Assembly (NCBI GenBank): GCA_023421505.1
Contig: JAEZTJ010000012.1
Location: 1 to 21,798 of the forward strand
Direction of reading: 5' to 3'
Length of the DNA stretch: 21,798 nt
Origin: Bacillota bacterium
Lineage (GTDB): Bacteria; Bacillota; Clostridia; Lachnospirales; Lachnospiraceae
Below, piece after piece: positions 6,644 to 14,247 of the stretch; the first letter of the stretch is position 1, and every line of letters starts with the position of its first letter. The translations under genes and the position numbers were made by a program. The notes under the pieces are model-generated. The model did not search any database, had not been told where the DNA came from, and was given only the letters and a program-made list of their open reading frames with translations.

Positions 6644-9157
6644 TTACTTACCCAGTAACTTCTTAACAAGCGTTACAGCTGATTGCGCATCCTCAGAATA
6701 ACCATCAGCGCCTATTTCCTTTGCATAGCTTTCCGTTATCACAGCTCCGCCTATAATAATTTTAGCCTTCAGCCCCGCTTCTTTCGCAAGCTTAACAACC
6801 CTCTTCATTTCAACCATAGTTGTTGTCATAAGTGCAGAAAGAGCTATAATATCAGCCTTTTCGGCCATTGCCGCTTCTATAATCTTCTCCGAGGGCACGT
6901 CTTTACCTAAATCAATCATTCGGAAGCCATAATTACTAAGCATTAATGCAACCAGATTCTTACCGATATCATGAATATCACCATAGACTGTAGCAATAAC
7001 GATTGTACCTTTATTCTCACCCTGTTTCCTGTTTATTTTTGGTTCCAGATAATCAATTGCTGCCTTCATCGTCTCAGCTCCCGCAATCAACTGAGGAAGG
7101 AAATATATTTTACTATCATATAATTTCCCTACTTCTGTGATTGCTGGTATTAATATCTGATCAATCAAATTCTCCGGTAATACACCGGCACTCAATTCTT
7201 CTTCAACCAAGGTCAGAATATTCTTTTTATTTCCTTTTACAACTGCATCAAATATCGCTTTATGATTTTCAGAAAAGTCAAAACTAATGTCTTTCGTGTT
7301 ATCTATCCTGTCTGAACTTTTAGTCTTACTATTAACGGCTGTTGCTTGTTCCGAAAAGGAAGACCCTGCTGATCCTGACGTAATTACGGCAGGCCTCATT
7401 GTAACTCTTTTTATATAATGCTCTGCGGCCTCCTCTAGTCCTCGAAGCATATCCGCCGCCAGTGCGGTATTTACCAGTAAATCCTGGGAAGGATTGGCTA
7501 TGGCCATAGTTAATCCGTTCTGTATCGCAAAGGCTAAGAAGGTGCTGTTAACAAACTGGCGTTCCGGAAGTCCAAAGGATACATTGGAGAGACCAACTAT
7601 TGTTGCTATTCCAAGCTCATTCTTGCAATACTTTATGGTCTGAAGTGCTTCTAATGCAGCGAGCTTATTTGCACCCACTGTATTAACCAGACCATCGATG
7701 ATAATATCCTCCTTCGTAAGGCCCAGTTCAAAAGCTCTATCTAAAATCGTATGGATGATTTTCTTTTTCTCATCGATATTCTTAGGCAGCCCCTGCTCGG
7801 ATAATGGCAGCAGGATAAACATTGCTCCGTATTTCTTGGCAATTGGAATAAGCTTCTCGAACTTTTCCTTCTCTAGTGATATTGAATTAATTAAAGCTCT
7901 GCCGGGATATATACGAAGTGCAGCTTCTATTACGGAAATATGACTGGAATCGATGCATAAGGGTAATTCGGCGAAGGTCAGTGCAGTCTGCATAGCTTCT
8001 AGCATAACTTGCTTTTCATCGATGCCGTTCATTCCGACGTTAATATCTAAGATACTTGCCCCGAACTCCTCCTGCTCTTGTGCCATCGCACTTACCAGTT
8101 CATAGCTTCCTTCTTTTAGCTCTGCCTGCAGATCCTTTTTACCTGTTGGATTAATTCTTTCTCCTACTATGATAAAATGTCCGTCTAGTGGAATTTCAAC
8201 CGTCTTTCGCTCTGTAGTAAGTGCTCGGATATGATTAGAATTAATTGGTTTGGGTTTGATCTGCTTAACCCTGTTTACTAAATTGCTAATATGCTTTGGA
8301 GTAGTGCCGCAACAGCCGCCGACAAGACTTGCTCCTGCCTCTACAAGCTTTTCCATCCCTTTTGCAAATTCTTCAGCCTCCATTGGAAATATTGTCTGGC
8401 CATTCACCAGCTTTGGAAGTCCTGCGTTCGGTTTTGCTAAAATCGGAATATATGCATACTTCTTCATTTCTTTTATAACTTCATACATTTTATCCGGTCC
8501 GGTGGAACAATTTACTCCAACAGCATCTGCACCCATACTCTGCAATACAATGATTGCAGTTCTAGGGTCCGTTCCGAATAAGGTTCTTCCATTTTCATCA
8601 AAGGTTAATGATACAATTACCGGAAGATCAGAGGTTTCCTTTACTGCAAGTAAAGCTGCTCTACACTCTTCAAGACTCATCATGGTTTCAATCATGATAA
8701 GCTCAACACCTTCTGAAATAATATAGCTTAATTGCTCCTTATATACATCTACCAATTCTTCAAAGGGCATTGTCCCGATCGGCTGAAGCTGTGCTCCTGT
8801 CATGGATAAATCAGCAGCAATGCTTACCTTTCTATTATTACCTGTTTCGTTTTGATATTTCCTAATAGCTTCCTTAGATAAGGCTACTAGCTCTTTATTA
8901 ATCTCTGCTATCTTATGATCAAGACCATATTCCGTTAATTTAATTCGATTAGCGGTAAAGGTGGGTGCTAATATGATATCGGAACCGGCTTTCATAAATT
9001 CATATTGAAGGTCAATTAGTTCCTGCGAATTATTGAGTATCCAGTCCTCGGGACATACACCTGCTGGCATACCACGCTTTTGTAGATTGCTGCCTGTTGC
9101 TCCATCTAAAAATACTATTCTTTCTTCGGTCATATTAAGAAATTCTTTTCTTGTCAT
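6644..9157 (-). CDS. metH: Cobalamin-dependent methionine synthase, short form
   Basis: An 837-residue cytosolic enzyme that moves the methyl group of methyl-tetrahydrofolate via cobalamin to homocysteine. The homocysteine domain spans about 1-300, with zinc ligands C217 (GVNCSTG) and C282/C283 (GGCCGTTP). The folate-binding domain spans about 325-585, starting with IIVGERINPTGKKD and containing DINVGMNG. A cap helical domain and the cobalamin domain follow from about 625, with the base-off motif GDIHDIGKN (cobalt ligand H729). The protein ends after this domain: the AdoMet-binding reactivation domain of the roughly 1200-residue E. coli enzyme is missing, as is common in Clostridia and Thermotoga, so a separate activator is expected elsewhere. 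GGAAGG lies eight bases before the ATG. It follows the fusion gene that makes its methyl donor, about 100 bases apart, and ends in a terminator. Confidence 0.95.
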   Translation of the reverse strand: MTRKEFLNMTEERIVFLDGATGSNLQKRGMPAGVCPEDWILNNSQELIDLQYEFMKAGSDIILAPTFTANRIKLTEYGLDHKIAEINKELVALSKEAIRKYQNETGNNRKVSIAADLSMTGAQLQPIGTMPFEELVDVYKEQLSYIISEGVELIMIETMMSLEECRAALLAVKETSDLPVIVSLTFDENGRTLFGTDPRTAIIVLQSMGADAVGVNCSTGPDKMYEVIKEMKKYAYIPILAKPNAGLPKLVNGQTIFPMEAEEFAKGMEKLVEAGASLVGGCCGTTPKHISNLVNRVKQIKPKPINSNHIRALTTERKTVEIPLDGHFIIVGERINPTGKKDLQAELKEGSYELVSAMAQEQEEFGASILDINVGMNGIDEKQVMLEAMQTALTFAELPLCIDSSHISVIEAALRIYPGRALINSISLEKEKFEKLIPIAKKYGAMFILLPLSEQGLPKNIDEKKKIIHTILDRAFELGLTKEDIIIDGLVNTVGANKLAALEALQTIKYCKNELGIATIVGLSNVSFGLPERQFVNSTFLAFAIQNGLTMAIANPSQDLLVNTALAADMLRGLEEAAEHYIKRVTMRPAVITSGSAGSSFSEQATAVNSKTKSSDRIDNTKDISFDFSENHKAIFDAVVKGNKKNILTLVEEELSAGVLPENLIDQILIPAITEVGKLYDSKIYFLPQLIAGAETMKAAIDYLEPKINRKQGENKGTIVIATVYGDIHDIGKNLVALMLSNYGFRMIDLGKDVPSEKIIEAAMAEKADIIALSALMTTTMVEMKRVVKLAKEAGLKAKIIIGGAVITESYAKEIGADGYSEDAQSAVTLVKKLLGK

Positions 9158-9192
9158 GCATTATACCTTCCTAATCTCTAATTTATTATTAT

Positions 9193-9224
9193 AGAGTGAA
9201 TTGCCATCAAGAACAATTCACTCT
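9193..9224. repeat. Perfect 11-bp hairpin between the two methyl-cycle genes
   Basis: AGAGTGAATTG at 9193-9203 pairs perfectly with 9214-9224 across a 10-base loop. On the minus-strand transcript it lies between the fusion gene and metH and is followed by an AT-rich stretch without a clean T run. It may be an RNA-processing or stability element or a partial terminator. The arm sequence resembles hairpins at 15340 and 15459. Confidence 0.7.
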
Positions 9225-9258
9225 TGGAGGTTCGTGCTCGCGACTTTCTTGGCACAAG

Positions 9259-11055
9259 CTAATTCAATATTTTATCCATCAAGCTAACTCTGTTAAAGGG
9301 AAGCATAAAATAATATCCATCTGCAATCGGTTCAAGCATTTCCATAATTTCGCGGGCGATTGAAGCACCTACACACTCTGCTTCTTCCTTACTCATCTCC
9401 GGCTGATATCGATTAACGATATCGTCCGGTACATTGATGCCGCTGATTTCATTTTTTATGAAGCTGGCATTGCGATAGCTGACTAATGGCATAATGCCAC
9501 ATAATATTTTCGTATCAAGCCTTTCCTTAATCAGCCTAATACGTTCTGCATCCTCTCTGGTGAATATCGGCTGGGTTAAAAAATACGCTGCACCTGCTTC
9601 AATTTTACGCTTCATGCGCTCAAGCACTTTATCAATACTGCCTCTGCCGTAGTTAAGAGCCCCTCCAAAGCAAACCGGCTCTTTCATAAATTGTTCTTCA
9701 TTCATTTCTCGGATATATTCCATTAGTCTAACAGAATTATAATCAAATACTCCGGTAGTCTTCACCCTGCTTTCTCCCGGGACAGGATCTCCCGTAACAA
9801 CCAGAAGATTACGGATACCATGAATATAGGCTCCCAAAAGGGTAGAGCGCATAGAAATCATATTACGATCCCTGCAGCAGAGATGGGGCATTACCTGTAA
9901 ATTTGTCTCCTCCATGATTTTAATACTCATAAGAATTGAATCCACCCTGCTTCTTCCCATCGGAGAATCCGCAAAGGTAAGGATATCTGCACCACTTGCC
10001 TTCAACAAATGTGCACATTCCATAACCCTTTCTATATCTGCATCATATGGCGGATCAAGCTCGACAGCGATCACCTTCCTGCCGCTTTTTAATAAAGTAT
10101 AGAAATCATTTTCCTTTACGGGACTTACCTGATCCGATGTTTTTGGTTCTGTCTGTCTTGCAGCCGCTGATGTTTTTTTGATATCTATTGTTTTTAATAA
10201 ATTTGCTATATATTCCGGCGTTGTTCCACAGCAGCCGCCAAGAATATCAATCCCTAACTCTGCAATCCGCTCCATATTTCCAGCAAAATATGCTGCATTA
10301 TTCAAGAAAACCATGCGATTATGCATCTGCTCCGGGTAGCCTGCGTTCGGTGCAGCATAGATAAATTTGTTATGAGATAAGTTCATCTTACTTAAGATCT
10401 GGTACATATGTCCTGATCCAATCCCACAATTTAGGCCGCAAGCGTCGAGCTCCTCTATCTGACTTGCCTGGCTGAGAATTCTTAATGCACTGATTCCTGC
10501 TTCTGTATAGCCATTCTTATTCACCGAGAAGCTTGCTAGTATAAACATATCCTTATTCTTACTCTTTATGTAAGGGATCAGCTTATCGATATAGCGAATA
10601 CTGGGAAAGGTCTCAAAATGAATTCCATCCAAACCCTCTTCAAGAAAGTTATCACACATCTGCACATATTCTTTTAGTACCTCAGCTTCCTCAGTTCCTG
10701 CATTCTCCGGTATCGGACCGATATCTCCCATAATCCAGATGTTCTGAGAGGCTAGCTTCCCGCTACCGGCTTCCTTTACCGCTTCCTTCGCTATCTTACA
10801 GGCAGCCCGAAGGAGTTTAGTCTGGTCTTCTTCCTTCACCCCAAGAACTGCCCGGTTAGCTGCAAAGGTATTCGTACGAAGCATTCTTGCACCTGCTGCG
10901 ATATACTCTAGATGAATACGTCGTATTAGATCAGGATTTGATAAATTAGCATATTCTGAAACTGCATCCGGCTGATTAACTAGAGTTGAATAATAAGTTC
11001 CCATTGAACCGTCAGGTATCAATCTATATTGCTTAAGATATTCTTTTAAAAGCAT
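9259..11055 (-). CDS. Bifunctional homocysteine S-methyltransferase / 5,10-methylene-THF reductase
   Basis: A 598-residue fusion of the YitJ type (B. subtilis YitJ is about 612). The N-terminal half (about 1-300) is a zinc-dependent homocysteine methyltransferase barrel: PDGSMGTY near the start, C210 in LNCGIGSGH and C275/C276 in GGCCGTTP. The C-terminal half (about 320-598) is a flavin-dependent methylene-THF reductase: AVELDPPYDAD, TFADSPMGRSR, LLVVTGDP and FLTQPIF. It would reduce methylene-THF to methyl-THF for the MetH encoded next and may also methylate homocysteine itself. I chose the ATG at 11055: GAGG lies about nine bases before it, and the family N-terminus begins there. The longer frame reaches into the promoter region. 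No S-box riboswitch is visible upstream. Confidence 0.92.
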   Translation of the reverse strand: MLLKEYLKQYRLIPDGSMGTYYSTLVNQPDAVSEYANLSNPDLIRRIHLEYIAAGARMLRTNTFAANRAVLGVKEEDQTKLLRAACKIAKEAVKEAGSGKLASQNIWIMGDIGPIPENAGTEEAEVLKEYVQMCDNFLEEGLDGIHFETFPSIRYIDKLIPYIKSKNKDMFILASFSVNKNGYTEAGISALRILSQASQIEELDACGLNCGIGSGHMYQILSKMNLSHNKFIYAAPNAGYPEQMHNRMVFLNNAAYFAGNMERIAELGIDILGGCCGTTPEYIANLLKTIDIKKTSAAARQTEPKTSDQVSPVKENDFYTLLKSGRKVIAVELDPPYDADIERVMECAHLLKASGADILTFADSPMGRSRVDSILMSIKIMEETNLQVMPHLCCRDRNMISMRSTLLGAYIHGIRNLLVVTGDPVPGESRVKTTGVFDYNSVRLMEYIREMNEEQFMKEPVCFGGALNYGRGSIDKVLERMKRKIEAGAAYFLTQPIFTREDAERIRLIKERLDTKILCGIMPLVSYRNASFIKNEISGINVPDDIVNRYQPEMSKEEAECVGASIAREIMEMLEPIADGYYFMLPFNRVSLMDKILN

Positions 11056-11145
11056 TCGTATTATCCTCAAAAAAGTCCGGTTATTCCATAACAAGTCTTT
11101 CACCGTAACTAGGTAGCTTTCATTGTCTTTTTTAAATTTTTTCCT

Positions 11146-11174
11146 ATTATATATCATTCCTTTCAACTCTACAA
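11146..11174 (-). promoter_or_regulatory. Promoter of the methyl-cycle operon
   Basis: On the minus strand TTGTAG (11174-11169) and a perfect TATAAT (11151-11146) are separated by 17 bases. Transcription would start near 11138, leaving a leader of about 80 bases before the fusion gene. Confidence 0.6.
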
Positions 11175-11189
11175 GTATTTATCTATATC

Positions 11190-11225
11190 GAGAAACTATA
11201 TTTATCGTTATAGAGAAACTATATT
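11190..11225. promoter_or_regulatory. Repeated operator-like element upstream of the methyl-cycle promoter
   Basis: GAGAAACTATATT occurs twice, at 11190-11202 and 11213-11225, with a 23-bp period. On the minus strand the distal copy contains TATAG, five bases, CTATA, an inverted repeat reminiscent of the streptococcal MET-box (TATAGTTT half-sites) bound by MetR/MtaR-type regulators. It lies roughly 50-90 bases upstream of the predicted start of transcription, a usual place for a LysR-type activator. The regulator itself is not in the window. Confidence 0.4.
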
Positions 11226-11240
11226 AATCCTATACTCTGC

Positions 11241-11268
11241 TTGTTTCTGCAAGGCGTTATGCTATAAT
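11241..11268 (+). promoter_or_regulatory. Promoter of the DUF2752 gene
   Basis: TTGTTT at 11241-11246 and TATAAT at 11263-11268 are separated by 16 bases. They lie about 30 bases before the start codon at 11300. Confidence 0.6.
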
Positions 11269-11299
11269 ATAAATATCGCATATGAAATGAGGCAATCTA

Positions 11300-11698
11300 A
11301 TGAAACAAAAATCACAAAACTACTACAGAGCAGTAACCATATTAATACCTATAGTCATACTTCTCTTATTTCTTGCAAGGGATTTCATCATAGACCTGGC
11401 TGGAAAACTGCCCTCCTGCCTCTTTTACTCTACCTTTCATCTTTATTGTCCCTCCTGTGGTAATACCAGAAGTGTTATTGCACTTTGGCATGGGGATATT
11501 CTAAAGTCCCTGCGGTATAATGTCAGTCCGATTCTATTTGGTATTCTTATGCTTTTAGCCTACCTAGAACTGGCTGCCTATAGCTTTCTAAGACCAATTC
11601 GTCTGCTTCCTAGAAAGCTAAGCTTCTATCTTATCTTACTTTCAATTTTACTGTTATATCTGATCATTCGCAATTTTATTCCCTATCTTACTCCGTAA
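11300..11698 (+). CDS. DUF2752 family membrane protein
   Basis: A 132-residue protein with three likely membrane helices near 11-27, 76-97 and 105-126. The family hallmark CPSCGNTR is at 50-57, after the first helix, followed by the ALWHGDILKSLRYN segment. The two cysteines could bind metal or form a redox pair; the family has no established function. GAGG lies before the ATG. It stands alone, divergent from the methyl-cycle operon and convergent with the next gene, with which it shares a two-way terminator. Confidence 0.85.
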   Translation: MKQKSQNYYRAVTILIPIVILLLFLARDFIIDLAGKLPSCLFYSTFHLYCPSCGNTRSVIALWHGDILKSLRYNVSPILFGILMLLAYLELAAYSFLRPIRLLPRKLSFYLILLSILLLYLIIRNFIPYLTP

Positions 11699-11743
11699 AA
11701 AAGCTGATAAGAAGCAACCTGAGGCTGTTTCCTATCAGCTTTT
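11699..11743. terminator. Bidirectional terminator
   Basis: AAAAGCTGATA at 11699-11709 pairs perfectly with 11733-11743. The flanking A and T tracts serve both strands, between convergent genes ending at 11698 (+) and 11759 (-). Confidence 0.85.
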
Positions 11744-11758
11744 CAATAAATACATTTA

Positions 11759-12364
11759 TTAATAACTATTATAATTATAATTTTCCAATATTTCATTTAT
11801 ACTTTCTCTAAAAAAGATTACGGCTACAGCAATCATAATTATGATTAAAAGTGCTACACCTGCTAATATAATTCCGATGATTGACATAATCTTATCATTT
11901 CTATTCGCATTATAATTATCCTTATTCTGTTTCAGACTTAATATACCAAGAACAATACCTGCAATAGAAGGAACCCACATGATATACCACATACAACAAC
12001 TCATAAGAAAACTTATTGCACCCGATATTAAAGATGCGATTGCCAAAGGATTCGTTCTATTTGATACCGGCTGCTGATAGTACTGGTAATTGTTTTGATT
12101 TTGGCTCTGATTTTGATATTGATTTTGATATTGATTCTGATTTTGGCTTTGATATTGGTTTTGGTTCTGATATTGATTTTGATATTGGTTTTGCTGATTA
12201 TATTGTGACTGCTGATATTGAGATTCTCCTCCGTACTGGGGCTGCTGATACTGTGGTTGACTATATTGAGCTTGTTCACCTTGCTGTTTGGAAGAACCTT
12301 GATTGTTATCCGAGTTATTAGCCTGTTGATTATTGTCTGTATTCGGATTATTTATATCACTCAT
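11759..12364 (-). CDS. DUF4190-like membrane protein with Q/N/Y-rich N-terminus
   Basis: A 201-residue protein. Residues 1-105 are a low-complexity tail of Gln, Asn, Tyr and Ser with repeated QNQYQ and QYQNQ units and no predicted fold. The C-terminal part has two hydrophobic segments, near NPLAIASLISGAISFLMSCC and IMSIIGIILAGVALLIII, joined by the WVPSIAGIVLGILSLKQNK loop typical of DUF4190-type proteins. The tail should face the cytosol if the usual hairpin topology holds. I chose the ATG at 12364 because a strong GGAGG precedes it by seven bases. The function is unknown; such tails may mediate protein assembly. Confidence 0.75.
   Translation of the reverse strand: MSDINNPNTDNNQQANNSDNNQGSSKQQGEQAQYSQPQYQQPQYGGESQYQQSQYNQQNQYQNQYQNQNQYQSQNQNQYQNQYQNQSQNQNNYQYYQQPVSNRTNPLAIASLISGAISFLMSCCMWYIMWVPSIAGIVLGILSLKQNKDNYNANRNDKIMSIIGIILAGVALLIIIMIAVAVIFFRESINEILENYNYNSY
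12097..12205. repeat. Short-period repeat within the Q/N/Y-rich coding region
   Basis: On the plus strand, units such as GATTTTGATATT and GATTTTGGCTCT recur with a 6- to 12-bp period. They encode the QNQYQ-type repeats of the DUF4190-like protein on the other strand. Length variation by slipped replication is likely. Confidence 0.75.
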
Positions 12365-12413
12365 GTTGTACCTCCTTGCCAAAAAGTAAATTTCAAACAA
12401 ATTTTCTAGATTA

Positions 12414-12442
12414 ATCCTAACATATATTATTTTATTCTTCAA
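12414..12442 (-). promoter_or_regulatory. Probable promoter of the DUF4190-like gene
   Basis: On the minus strand TTGAAG (12442-12437) and TAGGAT (12419-12414) are 17 bases apart, about 50 bases before the start codon. Both boxes match four of six consensus bases, so this is only moderate evidence. Confidence 0.4.
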
Positions 12443-12480
12443 TAAAGTTTTAAAAAGTTTTCAAATTGGACTAAATTAAT

Positions 12481-12509
12481 TTGACTGTTAGACAAGAAAA
12501 CAATATAAT
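12481..12509 (+). promoter_or_regulatory. Strong promoter of the sugar isomerase gene
   Basis: TTGACT at 12481-12486 and a perfect TATAAT at 12504-12509 are separated by 17 bases. The -10 box forms the first half of a perfect dyad, listed separately. Confidence 0.8.
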
Positions 12510-12532
12510 AGTTTACGGAATAAACTATTATA
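12504..12532. promoter_or_regulatory. Perfect 12-bp dyad overlapping the -10 box (operator-like)
   Basis: TATAATAGTTTA at 12504-12515 is matched perfectly by its inverse at 12521-12532 across CGGAA. The left arm is the promoter -10 box, so a bound repressor would block RNA polymerase directly. The inner part could also form a small hairpin at the 5' end of the message. The regulator is not in the window. Confidence 0.65.
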
Positions 12533-12554
12533 TTATTAAAACAGGAGGATTAAA

Positions 12555-14033
12555 ATGAATATACCTAAAGTGAAACTTGGTATTGTTGCCGTAAGCCGCG
12601 ATTGCTTTCCGATGGAGCTCTCTGCAAGAAGAAGAAAAGCTGTTGTTGAAGCATATACTAAAAGACTCGGTGACATTTATGAATGTACTGTAACAGTTGA
12701 AAATGAAATTGATATGAAGAAGGCTCTGGCGGATGTAAAGGCTGCCGGATGTAATGCATTAGTTGTTTACCTTGGTAATTTTGGTCCTGAGACCTCAGAA
12801 ACCTTATTAGCAAAATATTTTGATGGCCCTACTATGTTTGTTGCAGCTGCTGAAGAAAGTGGCGATGATTTATTAGACGGCAGAGGCGACGCATACTGTG
12901 GTATGTTAAATGCCAGCTATAACCTTAAGCTTCGTGGTATCAAAACTTACATACCAGAATATCCTGTAGGAACCGCAGAAGAGGTTGTAGATATGATCGG
13001 TGATTTTGTACCGGTTGCAAAAACTATACTTGGCCTTAATAACTTGAAGGTTATTTCCTTCGGACCCCGTCCGCAGGATTTTCTCGCTTGCAACGCACCA
13101 ATCAAACAACTCTATAATTTAGGAGTAGAAATTGAGGAAAATTCTGAGCTTGATTTATTTGCTTCCTTTAATGAGCATGCAAATGACTCCCGTATTCCAG
13201 AAGTAATCAAGAGCATGGAGGAAGAACTGGGCGAGGGTAATAAGATGCCTGGTATCCTTCCTAAACTTGCTCAGTATGAACTTACTTTACTTGACTGGGC
13301 AGAGTCTCACAAAGGCGCCAGAGATTATGTTGTATTTGCTAACAAGTGCTGGCCTGCCTTCCAGACACAGTTTGGCTTTGTACCCTGCTATGTAAACGGA
13401 CGTCTTGCAGCTAAGGGTCTTCCGGTTTCCTGTGAGGTAGATATCTACGGCGCAGTAAGTGAATATATCGGAACCTGTATCAGCGAGGATACTGTAACTC
13501 TTCTTGACATCAACAATACCGTACCTGCAGATATGTACCAATCTGAGATTAAGGGTAAATTTAACTATGAGCAAAAGGATACCTTCATGGGCTTCCACTG
13601 TGGCAATACCGCTGTAGGTAAGTTAAGCAGCTGCTCCATGAAATATCAGAAAATTATGGCAAGAGCCTTAGAGCCAAATCAGGAGCCTAATATTACACGC
13701 GGAACTCTAGAGGGTGATATCCTTCCTGGCAAGATTACCTTCTTCCGCCTTCAGAGTACCGCTGATGCTAAGCTTACCGCTTATGTAGCTGAGGGTGAGA
13801 TACTTCCTGTTGCTACCCGCTCCTTCGGTGGAATCGGTATCTTTGCTATCTCTGAGATGGGACGCTTCTATCGTCATGTATTGATCGAGAAGAACTATCC
13901 TCATCACGGTGCGGTTGCCTTCGGTCACTTCGGTAAAGCATTATTCAATGTCTTTAGATATTTAGATGTTGAAGATATCGGCTTCAACCAACCAAAGAGC
14001 ATGCTTTATAAATCAGAGAATCCTTTTGCATAA
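12555..14033 (+). CDS. L-fucose/L-arabinose isomerase family protein
   Basis: A 492-residue protein of the fucose/arabinose isomerase superfamily, which interconverts aldoses and ketoses with a divalent metal. The N-terminal alpha/beta part runs to about 170, followed by FGPRPQDF and the central KCWPAFQTQFGFVPCYVNG block (264-282). E294 (SCEVD) and D318 (LLDIN) are spaced 24 residues apart, matching the spacing of the metal-binding Glu and Asp in E. coli FucI. H348 and H449/H450 are further metal-ligand candidates. A strong AGGAGG precedes the ATG. No transporter, kinase or aldolase gene is beside it, so the substrate cannot be inferred from context. It is monocistronic between a regulated promoter and a terminator. 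Confidence 0.85.
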   Translation: MNIPKVKLGIVAVSRDCFPMELSARRRKAVVEAYTKRLGDIYECTVTVENEIDMKKALADVKAAGCNALVVYLGNFGPETSETLLAKYFDGPTMFVAAAEESGDDLLDGRGDAYCGMLNASYNLKLRGIKTYIPEYPVGTAEEVVDMIGDFVPVAKTILGLNNLKVISFGPRPQDFLACNAPIKQLYNLGVEIEENSELDLFASFNEHANDSRIPEVIKSMEEELGEGNKMPGILPKLAQYELTLLDWAESHKGARDYVVFANKCWPAFQTQFGFVPCYVNGRLAAKGLPVSCEVDIYGAVSEYIGTCISEDTVTLLDINNTVPADMYQSEIKGKFNYEQKDTFMGFHCGNTAVGKLSSCSMKYQKIMARALEPNQEPNITRGTLEGDILPGKITFFRLQSTADAKLTAYVAEGEILPVATRSFGGIGIFAISEMGRFYRHVLIEKNYPHHGAVAFGHFGKALFNVFRYLDVEDIGFNQPKSMLYKSENPFA

Positions 14034-14049
14034 AATGAATAAATAAAAT

Positions 14050-14099
14050 AGGAGTGAGACAAATGACGAAATGTCTATTGTTTCACTCCTGTTTTTTTT
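14050..14099 (+). terminator. Intrinsic terminator after the sugar isomerase gene
   Basis: GGAGTGAGACAA at 14051-14062 pairs with 14078-14089 (12 bp, one wobble) and is followed by eight T. The GAGTGA arm resembles other hairpins in the window. Confidence 0.9.
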
Positions 14100-14247
14100 A
14101 TAACAGCATTTATTTATAATAATAATATGTTAAAATACTAGTTAGAGGTTCACAAATACTACATCCTTTGATGACAATTAGAACATAACTATATCCTATT
14201 CTATTAAACAGGAACGTCATTAACCAAAACGTAGAAGAAGGTGTCAT

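Noticed and set aside
8250..8726. A 158-residue plus-strand frame opposite metH
   Set aside because: It is the antisense shadow of a well-conserved enzyme and has no start signals of its own.
11056..11145. S-box (SAM) or T-box riboswitch before the methyl-cycle operon
   Set aside because: The leader is only about 80 bases and shows neither conserved core nor a leader terminator.
11056..11166. N-terminal extension of the homocysteine methyltransferase-MTHFR fusion
   Set aside because: The extension does not match the family and overlaps the promoter region; the ATG at 11055 has a GAGG site.
12016..12321. A plus-strand frame rich in Asp, Phe and Ile repeats
   Set aside because: It is the antisense reading of the Q/N/Y repeat region; the minus-strand frame has a strong ribosome binding site and membrane segments.
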